DNA of 64,000 nt from JBCCOW01 sp039025855 (GCA_039025855.1 JBCCNL010000001.1:1-64000), one strand, 5' to 3'. Positions 1 to 9,284 are shown, counted from the stretch's first letter. Translations and numbers: made by a program. The notes: generated by a model from the letters alone, not told the origin.

Positions 1-210
1 GTCGCACAGACCGAGCGCCGACGCGTAGAGCGTCGCTTGCGTGACGGGCTTGTCGATCGAGAAATCGTTGCGCAAGAGCAACGTCGGCGGGAGGAAGAGG
101 TCCTGCAACGTGGCGTCGCCCCACGGGTCGGAGCCGTAGTCACCGACCACGAAGCACGGGTGAAGCTTCTCCGTATCGAGTGGCTGACCCGGCCAGTGGT
201 GCCCCGGCAC
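1..210 (-). CDS. alpha-L-rhamnosidase-like protein (GH78), N-terminal end only
   Basis: The reverse strand is open from a TAG near 250 to the window edge. It reads a stretch with LFLPPTLLLRNDF followed by SIDKPVTQATLYASALGL, which matches the family pattern of the bacterial alpha-L-rhamnosidase N-terminal beta-sandwich, where an (LR)(K/R)xF strand is followed by 'KPVxxATLYxxALGL'. The only start codon in this stretch is GTG at 210, with a weak upstream GAGCGG. It is divergent from lepB with about 50 bases between them. The catalytic domain lies outside the window, so intactness cannot be judged. The family call rests on about 60 residues. Confidence 0.55.
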   Translation of the reverse strand, partial: MPGHHWPGQPLDTEKLHPCFVVGDYGSDPWGDATLQDLFLPPTLLLRNDFSIDKPVTQATLYASALGLCD

Positions 211-260
211 GTCGTAGCGGCGCCGCTCGCGGCGACCCCGCCCACTCCATCCCCTACCCT

Positions 261-1232
261 ATGACCATGCCCGACACGCCCACGCCCGAGCCCGCCCCCA
301 AACCGGCCGAGCAACGCGCCCCCGGCACACCTCCGCCCGCCTCCGCCGAAACCTCAAAACCCGGCAAAACCAAAAAACCCAAACGCCCCGAGCCCACCAC
401 CTTCAAGGGCAAGCTCTGGCACCACTGGGTCAAGCCCATCGGCACGGTCGTCCTCATCGTCACCGTCGTCCGCTCCACCTTCATCGACTGGAACGATGTC
501 CCCACCGGCTCCATGAACCCCGCCATCGTCGAGGGCGACCGCATCCTCGTCAACAAAGCCGCCTACGGTATCAAGCCCCCACTCGCCCACGGCATCCCCA
601 TCCCCTTCTCCGGCTACACCCTCCCCATCTACGGCCCGTTCACCGACAAATACCTCATCCCCCTCTCCGGCCCCGACCGCAACGACATCGTCACCTTCTG
701 GAAGCCCGACACCGACGCCGACGGCCACCCGATCCGCGACGGCGGCATCCGCATGGTCAAACGCGTCGTCGCCATCCCCGGCGACACCCTCAAGCTCGAG
801 AACGGCCTGCTCTCCATCATGCCCGAAGGCGACGACACTTGGCATAAGGCCACCCTCGAAAATATCACTCCGCCCGACCGCAAACCCGTTCAGGTCGAAG
901 AGGTCAATGCCCAGGGCTTCCGCCAGCTCCAGTTCCGCGTCGTCGAGGAATATCAGGAAACCATCCTCGGCGAGACCCGACACATCCACTGGCTCCCCGA
1001 ACGACACCCCCGCTGGCGACGCGGGCAGCCCCGCCTGCTCAGCTTCGGCCCCGTCACCCTCGGCCCCGACGAATACTGGATGATGGGCGACAACCGCGAC
1101 AACTCCGGCGACTCCCGCGTCTTCGGACCCGTCAAGCGACACGCCATCACCGGACGCGCCCTCCGCGTCGCCTGGTCCCTCGACGGCTGGTCCCCCAAGT
1201 GGTCCCGCACCTTCATGGACCTCGACGACTAA
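261..1232 (+). CDS. lepB: signal peptidase I
   Basis: Type I signal peptidase (S26A), which cleaves signal peptides on the outer face of the cytoplasmic membrane. After a proline- and lysine-rich cytosolic N-terminus there is one membrane segment (about residues 60-72, GTVVLIVTVV). The box with the nucleophile Ser (PTGSMNPAI, about S84) follows, then the general-base Lys in IRMVKRVVAIPGD (about K167) and the late box MMGDNRDNSGDSR. A loop of about 70 residues is inserted between the Lys box and the GDN box. The start is taken at ATG 261 (or 267); an in-frame GTG at 180 would add a non-conserved tail and run into the divergent gene. No clear Shine-Dalgarno is seen. Confidence 0.93.
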   Translation: MTMPDTPTPEPAPKPAEQRAPGTPPPASAETSKPGKTKKPKRPEPTTFKGKLWHHWVKPIGTVVLIVTVVRSTFIDWNDVPTGSMNPAIVEGDRILVNKAAYGIKPPLAHGIPIPFSGYTLPIYGPFTDKYLIPLSGPDRNDIVTFWKPDTDADGHPIRDGGIRMVKRVVAIPGDTLKLENGLLSIMPEGDDTWHKATLENITPPDRKPVQVEEVNAQGFRQLQFRVVEEYQETILGETRHIHWLPERHPRWRRGQPRLLSFGPVTLGPDEYWMMGDNRDNSGDSRVFGPVKRHAITGRALRVAWSLDGWSPKWSRTFMDLDD

Positions 1233-1247
1233 CCCCACCACATCACT

Positions 1248-2111
1248 TCACGACCCCGACCCAATAGCCGACGAGCTACGCTCGTCGGTCGCCTCGCTCA
1301 ACACCCCCCGCATCGCCTCACGCCGCTCCGCCAACAACGCCCGCCGACCCGCCCGACTCGTCACCGCCTCGTCCACCGCCGCCTGCTGACGCTGCATCTG
1401 CTCCTCCAGCCCTAACCGAAGCGCCTCCAACTCCGCGTCGTCCACCCCCCGCGGCACCCACACCGGATCACCCAGCACCGTCAACACCGCCGCACCCGGC
1501 TTCGGCAGACGCATCCGGTCCCACGACTTCTCAAACCGCCAGCTCCGCGACGGCGCACCGTACACCGGCACCACCGGGCTCCCCGTCAGCTTCGCCAACA
1601 GCAACGCCCCGGCCTTCACTTCATTCCGTGGACCCTTCGGCCCGTCCACCGCGATCACCACATCCCCCCCACCCTTCACCTTCCGCGCCAGCGCCGCCAA
1701 CGCCGACACCGCCCCCCGCGTGCTCGAACCGCGCACCGTGTCGTACCCGAACCCCTCCAGGATCCGCGTCAATAATTCGCCGTCCTTGCTCTGACTGGTG
1801 ATCACGGTCGTGTTCTTCCCCGAATACGCCCCAAGCACCGTCGGATGCTCGCCGTGAAACAGCACCACAATCCGCCCCTTCCCAGCAGGCGCGATCCCCG
1901 CCACGTCGCTTGCCGGCTGACGCGTGTACCGCATCGTCCACAGCAACACCCGGATCACCCAGCCCAACACCCTCGCCCGCCGACGGATCTTCGCCAATGC
2001 CCCCGGCTCATCACGCCAACTGCCCCCGCCCGATCCCACCGCCGGCTCGTCACCCGCCCCCCTGCTACCGTCCCGCGCAACAACCGCCGGCTCCGGTTCC
2101 ACAGCCCGCAC
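1248..2111 (-). CDS. lysophospholipid acyltransferase family protein (DUF374)
   Basis: Probable membrane-associated acyltransferase of the DUF374 branch of the LPLAT superfamily, which includes glycerolipid and lipid A acyltransferases. The visible core has a short hydrophobic N-terminal helix, 'VVLFHGEH' in place of the usual HxxxxD-type block, 'RGSSTRGAVSAL', and 'AVDGPKGPRNEVKAG' with the DGPxGP signature of this family, then 'PVVPVYGAPS'. The start is uncertain: GTG 2111 begins just after the upstream gene's stop, while a longer ORF would start at 2153 and overlap that gene. The C-terminus (DERSSSA) is encoded by a palindromic repeat. The acyl substrate is not known. Confidence 0.75.
   Translation of the reverse strand: MRAVEPEPAVVARDGSRGAGDEPAVGSGGGSWRDEPGALAKIRRRARVLGWVIRVLLWTMRYTRQPASDVAGIAPAGKGRIVVLFHGEHPTVLGAYSGKNTTVITSQSKDGELLTRILEGFGYDTVRGSSTRGAVSALAALARKVKGGGDVVIAVDGPKGPRNEVKAGALLLAKLTGSPVVPVYGAPSRSWRFEKSWDRMRLPKPGAAVLTVLGDPVWVPRGVDDAELEALRLGLEEQMQRQQAAVDEAVTSRAGRRALLAERREAMRGVLSEATDERSSSAIGSGS
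1268..1288. repeat. perfect palindrome, arms 9 bp, loop TAC
   Basis: CCGACGAGC-TAC-GCTCGTCGG. It lies inside the 3' end of the acyltransferase gene and is translated as part of the C-terminus. It is one of six short perfect palindromes with 2-4 base loops between 1.2 and 7.3 kb. Confidence 0.8.
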
Positions 2112-2115
2112 CCAC

Positions 2116-2394
2116 TCAGTTCCCAGCGATCTTCGAGAAGTCCTGCGTCGCAATCAGCTCAAACTTCCGGGCGTCGGCCGTGTAGATCGCCATACGCCCG
2201 GAGGCGTTGTCCAGGACAAACAGCGAATCGCCATTCCCCGTCGCCGCGGTCATCAGCGTCACCCGTTGGTTGAACAGCACCTGGCTCGCCTCGGCCGTCG
2301 CCGGCGGCGCCTGCAACGCACGCATCACCACCATCCCACCAAGGAACGCAGCGGTCAGGCTCAACACAGCACACGCGGTTTGGGTCTTCTTCAT
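2116..2394 (-). CDS. small exported or membrane-anchored protein, paralogue of the next upstream gene
   Basis: About 92 residues. The N-terminus MKKTQTACAVLSLTAAFLGG is a lysine start plus one hydrophobic helix (signal anchor or signal peptide). A short domain follows with LFVLDNASGRMAIYTADARKFE, resembling one blade of a quinoprotein-type repeat. ATG 2394 is chosen because an AAGAG precedes it; ATG 2409 is the alternative. The tail aligns with the protein at 2492-2797 (SGKLAAFT...RKF), so the pair is probably a tandem duplication. Function is not recognised. Confidence 0.65.
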   Translation of the reverse strand: MKKTQTACAVLSLTAAFLGGMVVMRALQAPPATAEASQVLFNQRVTLMTAATGNGDSLFVLDNASGRMAIYTADARKFELIATQDFSKIAGN

Positions 2395-2491
2395 CGGTAG
2401 GCTCTTCATAAACGATCTGACCAAAAACCAGGCCACGCCCGGCTCACCCCACCCACCAAAACCCTCCCGCACCCACCAACGCCCTCGGCGG

Positions 2492-2797
2492 TCATCGGCC
2501 GCCACCCCCGCCCGCACGCTGCAGGTCGTCCTGAAGCGAACGCACATCGATCTGATTGAACTTGCGCGATGCCGCCGAGAACGTAAACGCCGCCAACTTG
2601 CCCGAGTTGAGCTCGATCACGTACACCACATCCCGGTCGCCCGAACGCGGCGTGCCCGACACCATCGTGAAGTTCGACCCCGACCCGAACTGCGCCTCCG
2701 CCGGCGCAGGCGTCGACGTGTCGTGCCACACCAGCGTCAACGCCGCCAGCAGCATCGCATTGACCACCACCAAAACCGACAGGACGCGTGCATTCAT
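2492..2797 (-). CDS. small signal-anchored protein with a single blade-like domain
   Basis: About 101 residues, with ATG 2797 preceded by ACGGAGTCTC (GGAG). One N-terminal hydrophobic helix (MNARVLSVLVVVNAMLLAAL) is followed by an Ala/Pro linker and a domain with VVYVIELNSGKLAAFTFS and ASRKFNQIDVRSLQDDL. It ends in an arginine/glycine-rich tail (RAGGGGGR). It shares helix-plus-blade architecture and local identity with the protein at 2116-2394, about 95 bases downstream on the same strand, suggesting co-expression. No family is recognised. Confidence 0.65.
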   Translation of the reverse strand: MNARVLSVLVVVNAMLLAALTLVWHDTSTPAPAEAQFGSGSNFTMVSGTPRSGDRDVVYVIELNSGKLAAFTFSAASRKFNQIDVRSLQDDLQRAGGGGGR

Positions 2798-2873
2798 CGT
2801 TGAGACTCCGTGAGGCTCCAGAAAACTCGACCGCCCGGCCGCTCTCGGCCAGACCACTCAATACCCGACCGGA

Positions 2874-3086
2874 TCAATCCAGGTGACTCCGTTTCGGGCT
2901 CAGAAAACAACCCACACCCACGCACACCGCCAGCAGCATCCCCACCGCCATCGGGATCCAGTTACCCCCCGCGTCGAGGCGTTCGGCCTGCACCACTTCC
3001 GAAACCCCTGACCCCTGCGCCCACGCCGAACCCCCAACCAACACCAGCGACAAAACGAGGGCCAGAAGCATGACGGTCTTTCGCAT
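2874..3086 (-). CDS. small membrane protein with signal peptide
   Basis: About 70 residues from ATG 3086. A signal peptide (MRKTVMLLALVLSLVLVGGSAWAQ) with an A-W-A cleavage site is followed by about 20 polar residues. A second hydrophobic segment (PMAVGMLLAVCVGVGCF) and a short basic tail come next. Predicted inner-membrane protein with one mature transmembrane helix. It lies between the small-protein pair and plsY, which is on the opposite strand. No homologue is recognised. Confidence 0.55.
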   Translation of the reverse strand: MRKTVMLLALVLSLVLVGGSAWAQGSGVSEVVQAERLDAGGNWIPMAVGMLLAVCVGVGCFLSPKRSHLD

Positions 3087-3187
3087 AGCACCAGTATAAC
3101 GCACCACCACGCCCCGCCGTTCGCGCCCCGCCAAACCCACCGCAACCGCAACCGCCCCAGCCCGCCCCCTCGCCGGTCACCGGTACC

Positions 3188-3841
3188 ATGCCCAACATGC
3201 CTTACCCCCTCTGGCTTGGGCTCGCCTACCTCGCCGGCTCCATCCCCTTCGCCCTGCTCCTCGGCTTTACCCGCGGCGTCGATATCCGCAAGGAAGGCTC
3301 CGGCAACGTCGGCGCCACCAACCTCGGCCGAGCCTGCGGCAAGACCCTAGGCCTCACCTGCTTCGCCCTCGACGTCCTCAAAGGCCTCGCCCCCGTCCTC
3401 GCCTTCGGCCTCCTCGCCAACCCCGGCAACTCCGCTACCGCCGCCGCGCTCTGGATGGCCCTCGGTGCCGCCGCCGTCCTCGGCCACGTCTTCCCCGTCT
3501 GGCTCAAGTTCAAGGGCGGCAAGGGCGTCGCCACCTCCCTCGGCGTCATGCTCGGGTTCTGGCCCGTCCTCACCGGACCCGCCGTCGCCGCACTCCTGAT
3601 CTGGTTCGTCGTCACCAAAACCACCGGCTACGTCGGGCTCGCCTCCGTCGTCGCCGCCGCCGCACTCCCGCCCCTCGCCGTGATCAGCGGCCTGCTCCTA
3701 AACCTCACTCCCGCCGCCCTCGCCATCTACGCCGGCGTCTGCGTCGCTCTCGCCCTACTGGTCATCATCCGCCACCGCTCCAACCTCGCCCGCATCCGCC
3801 AAGGCACCGAAGACAAAGCCCAGTGGGCCAAACGCGATTAG
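3188..3841 (+). CDS. plsY: glycerol-3-phosphate acyltransferase PlsY
   Basis: Membrane acyltransferase that moves the acyl group from acyl-phosphate to glycerol-3-phosphate, the first step of phosphatidic acid synthesis. The 217-residue length is usual for the family. It has the conserved 'GSIPFALLLG' opening, motif 1 'GSGNVGATNLGR', the Lys-Gly box 'ALDVLKGLAPV', and motif 2 'GHVFPVWLKFKGGKGVATS'. Multiple hydrophobic segments span the chain. The start is ATG 3188 (an in-frame ATG is at 3197); no strong ribosome-binding site is visible. It is followed directly by a palindrome and a heptamer array. Confidence 0.95.
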   Translation: MPNMPYPLWLGLAYLAGSIPFALLLGFTRGVDIRKEGSGNVGATNLGRACGKTLGLTCFALDVLKGLAPVLAFGLLANPGNSATAAALWMALGAAAVLGHVFPVWLKFKGGKGVATSLGVMLGFWPVLTGPAVAALLIWFVVTKTTGYVGLASVVAAAALPPLAVISGLLLNLTPAALAIYAGVCVALALLVIIRHRSNLARIRQGTEDKAQWAKRD

Positions 3842-3852
3842 GCCCACCTCAG

Positions 3853-3876
3853 GCCATCCCGCTTCAGCGGGATGGC
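3853..3876. repeat. perfect palindrome, arms 10 bp, loop TTCA
   Basis: Arms GCCATCCCGC and GCGGGATGGC around TTCA, 12 bases after the plsY stop. It could act as a terminator stem but is not followed by a T-run. The same -GC-TTCA-GC- core occurs inside gpmI at 4583-4600. Confidence 0.8.
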
Positions 3877-3883
3877 ACTCACA

Positions 3884-3911
3884 CTTACTCCTTACTTCTT
3901 ACTCCTTACTC
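3884..3911. repeat. heptanucleotide tandem array (CTTACTY x4)
   Basis: Four contiguous 7-mers (CTTACTC, CTTACTT, CTTACTC, CTTACTC) lie between the palindrome and the gpmI start. They resemble the short tandemly repeated heptamers known from cyanobacteria. A second heptamer array is at 6183-6210. Confidence 0.75.
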
Positions 3912-3929
3912 CTCCTTAAAATCCACCTC

Positions 3930-5582
<1,653 letters not shown>

Positions 5583-5595
5583 CACCACCACCGAA

Positions 5596-5618
5596 GCCCA
5601 CGGATTCCATCCGTGGGC
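5596..5618. repeat. perfect palindrome, arms 10 bp, loop TCC
   Basis: Arms GCCCACGGAT and ATCCGTGGGC around TCC, between the convergent gpmI and ACT-domain genes. It may serve as a bidirectional transcription stop but lacks a T-run. Confidence 0.75.
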
Positions 5619-5633
5619 CGCCCCACCACGACC

Positions 5634-6161
5634 TCACTCCATATCCCCATTCTCCCCCTCATCCAACGGGTCCGACCCCGTCGCATGCTCCCCCAGGTCG
5701 TTCTCCGCCAGCAGCGTGAAGTGACGCTTCCGCAGCAGCTGCCCCGCCAGCGTGTAGTCGTCGCAGTGCACCGCCACCACCGAGTGTCCGCGCGGCCGAA
5801 CCAGCAGCGGGTACGCGTAATGCAAGTTCAGCTCCGCCTCCAGCAAACACTCACACATCGCCGACATCGTCTGCCCCTGTGTCAGCTCGACGCACAAGAC
5901 ATCCGCCTCGCTGCACGGGTACTCAAACCGGCTCAGCAGCCGACGCGCCAGCTCACTCCGCGAGGTCAGCAGCCGAACCACCGCGTGCCCCGTTGAGTCC
6001 AGGATGCTCAACCCCGCCAGCCGGCACCGCGGCACCTCGTCAAACACCTCCAGCAAGCTCAACAACCGCCCCACCCGGTTGTCCAGGAACACGCTGAACT
6101 GCACGTTCATCGGCGGCTGATACCCCTGCTCCGTCGGCGTCTCAATCGCTGCAGATGACAT
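5634..6161 (-). CDS. ACT-domain protein
   Basis: About 175 residues with no enzymatic domain. The N-terminal half ('VQFSVFLDNRVGRLLSLLEVF...CRLAGLSILDSTGHAVVRLL') has the beta-alpha-beta pattern and glycine of an ACT fold. A second ACT-like unit follows ('VLCVELTQGQTMSAMCECLLEAELNLHYAYPLLVRPRGHSVVAVHCDDYTLAGQLL', described here in parts). ACT proteins usually bind amino acids or similar small ligands. ATG 6161 is chosen; the longer ORF would need TTG 6164. The acidic C-terminal tail is probably disordered. It sits upstream of the epimerase on the same strand; the ligand is unknown. Confidence 0.8.
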   Translation of the reverse strand: MSSAAIETPTEQGYQPPMNVQFSVFLDNRVGRLLSLLEVFDEVPRCRLAGLSILDSTGHAVVRLLTSRSELARRLLSRFEYPCSEADVLCVELTQGQTMSAMCECLLEAELNLHYAYPLLVRPRGHSVVAVHCDDYTLAGQLLRKRHFTLLAENDLGEHATGSDPLDEGENGDME

Positions 6162-6182
6162 CAAAAATCCTCGTCACGCCCA

Positions 6183-6210
6183 CCTACACCCTACAACCTA
6201 CCACCTACAA
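6183..6210. repeat. heptanucleotide tandem array (CCTACAM-like x4)
   Basis: CCTACAC, CCTACAA, CCTACCA and CCTACAA are contiguous, with a fifth imperfect unit CCTCACC. The array straddles the stop codon of the epimerase, so its repeats encode the last residues (VVGGRL) and continue into the spacer. Confidence 0.7.
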
Positions 6211-7225
6211 CCTCACCCCGATACCACGCCACCGTCGCCGCCAACCCGTCCTCAAATCCCACCACCGGCTCATACCCAATCACCCGCTTGGCCAACCCCA
6301 CGTCCGCCAGCGAATGCTTCACATCCCCCGCCCGCTCCGCCTCGTGCACCGCCTCCAACTCCGACCGCTCCAGCATCCCCGCCATCCGCTCCGCCAGCAC
6401 CTTCACACTCACCCGCTCCCCGCACGCCACGTTCACTACCTCCCCACCCACCGGCCCATCTACTGCGGCAGCGCAGAGGTTCGCGTGCACCGCGTTGTCC
6501 ACAAACGTGAAGTCCCGCGACTGCTCGCCGTCCCCGTAAATCACCGGCCTTTCCCCAGCCAACAACGCCTTCGCAAACGCCGCGATCACCGCCGCGTACG
6601 CCGAGTTCGCGTTCTGCCTCGGCCCGAAAATATTGAAATACCGCAGGCTCACCGTGTCCAGCCCATAACTCCCCGCCCACGCCCGCAGCATCGCCTCCCC
6701 CGCCACCTTCGTCGCCGCATACGGACTCTTCGGCCGAACCGGCATCGTCTCCACCTTCGGCAGCGTCTCGCTGTCCCCATACGCCGAACTACTCGCCGCA
6801 AACACCACCCGCTCCACCCCCGCCCCTACACACGCCTGCAACACGTTGAACGTCCCAGTCATGTTCGCCGCCGAAAACGCCCCCGGCTCCTTCACACTCC
6901 GCGGCACACTCCCGAGCGCCGCCTGATGAAACACCACCGCCCCGCCCGCCACAGCATCCGCCACCACCGCCTCATCCAGGATCGTCCCCTCCACCACCAT
7001 CAACCGCTCCGCAATGTTTAGCCCGGTCGCTTGCGACCGGTCCCGCGCCGCCTCCACATTCCCCCGGCTACCCCCCGAAAAATCGTCCAACACCACCACC
7101 TCCGCCCCCAACCTCAAAAGCGCCTCCACCAGGTGCGACCCAATGAAACCCGCTCCCCCCGTCACCACACACCGCCGCCCCACAAACCGCTCACCGTGCA
7201 ACGCCGTCCAGTCCTTCAAAGCCAT
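6191..7225 (-). CDS. NAD-dependent epimerase/dehydratase (UDP-glucose 4-epimerase-like)
   Basis: Extended short-chain dehydrogenase acting on nucleotide sugars. From ATG 7225 (about 344 residues): Rossmann motif 'VTGGAGFIGSHLVEALL', 'VVLDDFSGGSRGN', 'VFHQAALGSVPRS', 'FAASSSAYG', and the catalytic YxxxK in 'SPYAATKVAGE'. 'LRYFNIFGPRQ', typical of the GalE/WbpP branch, follows. It is likely a UDP-hexose 4-epimerase or dehydratase for cell-surface glycan precursors, but the exact substrate cannot be read from sequence. A palindrome at 7023-7040 lies in frame (DRSQATG), and a heptamer array encodes the C-terminus. Confidence 0.88.
   Translation of the reverse strand: MALKDWTALHGERFVGRRCVVTGGAGFIGSHLVEALLRLGAEVVVLDDFSGGSRGNVEAARDRSQATGLNIAERLMVVEGTILDEAVVADAVAGGAVVFHQAALGSVPRSVKEPGAFSAANMTGTFNVLQACVGAGVERVVFAASSSAYGDSETLPKVETMPVRPKSPYAATKVAGEAMLRAWAGSYGLDTVSLRYFNIFGPRQNANSAYAAVIAAFAKALLAGERPVIYGDGEQSRDFTFVDNAVHANLCAAAVDGPVGGEVVNVACGERVSVKVLAERMAGMLERSELEAVHEAERAGDVKHSLADVGLAKRVIGYEPVVGFEDGLAATVAWYRGEVVGGRL
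7023..7040. repeat. perfect palindrome inside the epimerase gene, arms 8 bp, loop TT
   Basis: CCGGTCGC-TT-GCGACCGG in the coding sequence of the epimerase, encoding part of a surface segment near residue 65 (RDRSQATG). Confidence 0.75.
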
Positions 7226-7270
7226 AGCGGCTCCATCGACCAGCCCATCCGCAACACTCCAACACACCCA

Positions 7271-7298
7271 AAGCCCGGGGGTCGCTACCCCCGGGCTT
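7271..7298. repeat. perfect palindrome, arms 12 bp, loop CGCT
   Basis: Arms AAGCCCGGGGGT and ACCCCCGGGCTT around CGCT, in the spacer between the rhodanese and epimerase genes (both minus strand). This is the longest of the family. It could be an attenuator or processing site between the two genes. Confidence 0.8.
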
Positions 7299-7314
7299 CG
7301 AGCACCAAAGGCCC

Positions 7315-7677
7315 TCAATACCGCGGCACCCCCCCATCCACCTCCAACGACCACCGATCAATCCCCCCCGCCATCGACACGATCCCCTCCTCGCCCTGAC
7401 CATCCACCTCCACGCCCTGCCCCCGCAGCCACACCACCGTGTTCAGGCTCCGCATCCCGTGATGACACAGCGTCACAATCGTCTTCCCCGTATCCGCCAA
7501 CGCCTCGATCTCCTGCAGCCGACCCGGCACCTCGTCCATCGGCACGTGGACCGCCCCCGCGATCGCCGACACTGCCAACTCCTCCGCCGTCCGCACATCC
7601 AGCAAGACCGCCTCCCCCGCATCCACCGCTGCCTTCGCCTGACCCGGCGTCCATTCCAACACAGCTCCATCACTCAT
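7315..7677 (-). CDS. rhodanese-like domain protein
   Basis: Single-domain rhodanese of about 120 residues from ATG 7677. It contains 'AVLLDVRTAEELAVSAIAGAVHVPM' and the active-site loop 'TLCHHGMRS' with Cys at about position 71, so it is predicted catalytically competent for sulfane-sulfur transfer. The end 'GGIDRWSLEVDGGVPRY' is the usual C-terminal helix. Cytosolic, with no signal peptide. It lies between the epimerase and the TIM-barrel isomerase on the same strand; no specific pathway link is evident. Confidence 0.9.
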   Translation of the reverse strand: MSDGAVLEWTPGQAKAAVDAGEAVLLDVRTAEELAVSAIAGAVHVPMDEVPGRLQEIEALADTGKTIVTLCHHGMRSLNTVVWLRGQGVEVDGQGEEGIVSMAGGIDRWSLEVDGGVPRY

Positions 7678-7716
7678 GATCACACCATACCCCACCCACC
7701 CCTGCCGCATCCCGGC

Positions 7717-8607
7717 CTACCGCCGCCCTTCCCACCACCGCCGAACCCATCCCACCGTCGCCCGCAACCGATCCGCCCCACTCAGGCCCGCCGTGTAGTC
7801 CTCCACTACACACACCGCTTCCGGCTGCGCCTCCGCCGCCGCATCCAACCACCCCTGCACCTCCAGGTCAGACGCCTCCAGCCCACAGAATTCATACCCC
7901 GCCCTCCGGAACCCCACCTCGTCCGTCTCCCCAGCCGTCACCCGGCACCCGCCCACATGCGCGTGATCCACATAAGCCCCGAGGGCCGACACCCCCAGCC
8001 CGGGCCTCATCGAACCCTCCTTCACCGCATTCGGCAGATCCACAATCAACCCGATCCGCTCCGGGTCCATCCCCTCCACCAGCCGAAGCGCTAGCCCCGC
8101 ACTACACGCCGACGTCCCCGCGTGCATCTCGATCGTCACCTTCAGCCCAAACCCCGACGCGATCTCCACCTGCTCAGCCAGCCACCCCCGCGCCTCCTCC
8201 AAGTACGCCGCATAATCAAACACCCCCGCCGGGTAGCCCATCGGCATCACCCGAACCCGCGAACACCCCCCCGCCGCCGCGCCCTCGCAGTCCAGCCGAA
8301 ACCTCGCCACATCCCGCTCCTCCGTCCCCCTGGGCACAGTGCAGTAAGGCTCGATCCCCGCGTCCCGCAACCGCTCCGCCAAACCCGCACCCTCCTTCAC
8401 CAGCCGCTCCGGCGTCAGGTCAAACCGGTGCTCCCCCCAGTTGCTGTACCCCTTCCCCCGCTGACCCTCCTCCACCACCCTCGGCCGATACACGTAAAAC
8501 CCCACCCCCAGCTCCACGCACAGCTCCACCTGCTCCTCAAAAGACAGCTCCGGCAGCATCACCGCCGTCACCCCCAACCGCAACGACTCCGGACCAGACT
8601 CAGGCAT
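7717..8607 (-). CDS. sugar phosphate isomerase/epimerase family (xylose isomerase-like TIM barrel)
   Basis: About 296 residues of the AP-endonuclease-2/xylose-isomerase-like TIM barrel superfamily. Seen are 'LRLGVTAVMLPELSFEEQVELCVELG', metal-ligand-type strands 'VTIEMHAGTSACSAGLALRLVEG', 'IGLIVDLPNAVKEG', 'YVDHAHVGGCRV' and 'CVVEDYT'. These supply the acidic and histidine residues usual for divalent metal binding. Substrate is not determined. Its ATG overlaps the stop of the upstream 87-residue gene by 8 bases, indicating translational coupling. Confidence 0.82.
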   Translation of the reverse strand: MPESGPESLRLGVTAVMLPELSFEEQVELCVELGVGFYVYRPRVVEEGQRGKGYSNWGEHRFDLTPERLVKEGAGLAERLRDAGIEPYCTVPRGTEERDVARFRLDCEGAAAGGCSRVRVMPMGYPAGVFDYAAYLEEARGWLAEQVEIASGFGLKVTIEMHAGTSACSAGLALRLVEGMDPERIGLIVDLPNAVKEGSMRPGLGVSALGAYVDHAHVGGCRVTAGETDEVGFRRAGYEFCGLEASDLEVQGWLDAAAEAQPEAVCVVEDYTAGLSGADRLRATVGWVRRWWEGRR

Positions 8608-8863
8608 CGGCGATCAGTTCCACCCGCGTCTGCCCGTCGACGTTCGCCACGTAAATCTCCCCGTCGTCCTTCTTGATCACCAGCCTGTCCAGCCAGAGCT
8701 TGTCGTCCTTGCTGTGGGCGTACCACGACCCCGTCTTCTTCTGCTCGTGCCCGACGACCACCCCCTCGACCGCATTGGTGAGTGCCGTCGACTCCCGCGC
8801 GACCTGCTTGGTCACCCGCACCCGCTGCCCCGCCTTGAACGCATTCGCCTGCTGATCGGTCAT
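8600..8863 (-). CDS. small conserved hypothetical protein
   Basis: About 87 residues from ATG 8863, preceded by GGAGCAGTG. It contains 'AFKAGQRVRVTKQV', 'GVVVGHEQKKTGSWYAHSKDDKLWLDRLVIKKDDGE' (in parts) and 'QTRVELIADA'. The pattern suggests a small beta-barrel of KOW/SH3-like type, but no named family is recognised. It overlaps the TIM-barrel gene by 8 bases, so the two are probably co-translated. Confidence 0.7.
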   Translation of the reverse strand: MTDQQANAFKAGQRVRVTKQVARESTALTNAVEGVVVGHEQKKTGSWYAHSKDDKLWLDRLVIKKDDGEIYVANVDGQTRVELIADA

Positions 8864-8974
8864 CACTGCTCCAGAACCCGTGTCATCTACACCCCACCGT
8901 TCGGGGTTTCAGTACAATATGCTGCTCCTGAGCCGGTGGCGAGCCGACCCGCCCGCCCCGCTCCGCCCCACCCC

Positions 8975-9060
8975 GGAGAGGTGTCCGAGTGGCTGAAGGA
9001 GCCGCATTCGAAATGCGGTGTAGGCAACCCCTACCGTGGGTTCGAATCCCACCCTCTCCG
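8975..9060 (+). tRNA. tRNA-Ser(CGA)
   Basis: Acceptor GGAGAGG pairs with CCTCTCC (9053-9059) with discriminator G. The anticodon stem CCGCA/TGCGG encloses loop TTCGAAA with anticodon CGA (9009-9011). A long variable arm (GTAGGCAACCCCTAC) is typical of serine tRNA, and the T-arm has GGTTCGAATCC. CCA is not encoded. It marks the border between housekeeping genes and the recombinase-led accessory region. Confidence 0.97.
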
Positions 9061-9066
9061 CTTATA

Positions 9067-9101
9067 CCTAACACAATCCATACAGATCAGCTTGTGTTAG
9101 G
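9067..9101. repeat. 10-bp inverted repeat after the tRNA
   Basis: Arms CCTAACACAA and TTGTGTTAGG around a 15-base loop, 6 bases downstream of tRNA-Ser. It could be a tRNA-processing stem, a terminator part or a recombinase-recognition site; the sequence does not decide. Confidence 0.55.
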
Positions 9102-9113
9102 CCGACAAGTTCG

Positions 9114-9141
9114 AATACCCCTCAAAACACAGGGTATTTTT
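9114..9141 (+). terminator. rho-independent terminator after tRNA-Ser
   Basis: Stem AATACCC/GGGTATT with an 11-base loop, followed by TTT. It is placed to end the tRNA transcript. Confidence 0.65.
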
Positions 9142-9284
9142 GATTGCGGCGATCGTCTCGGTTCAACATGAGACGTCGCCAGCCGGCGGTTATCGCCGCG
9201 ATTTCTCAAAACGTCTCTTTCGCCATTTTGGGCGGTGCGCTTTGGGAGCCCCGGTAATCCGATTTAGCTTGACTTATCGATCGA

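Noticed and set aside
37..264. A 75-codon plus-strand frame at the left edge
   Set aside because: It is the complement of the GH78-like sequence and has an Arg/Glu-rich, non-family product.
8891..8918. ACCCC/GGGGT stem and TACAAT box as a tRNA promoter
   Set aside because: No -35 element at an acceptable distance, so not listed as a promoter.
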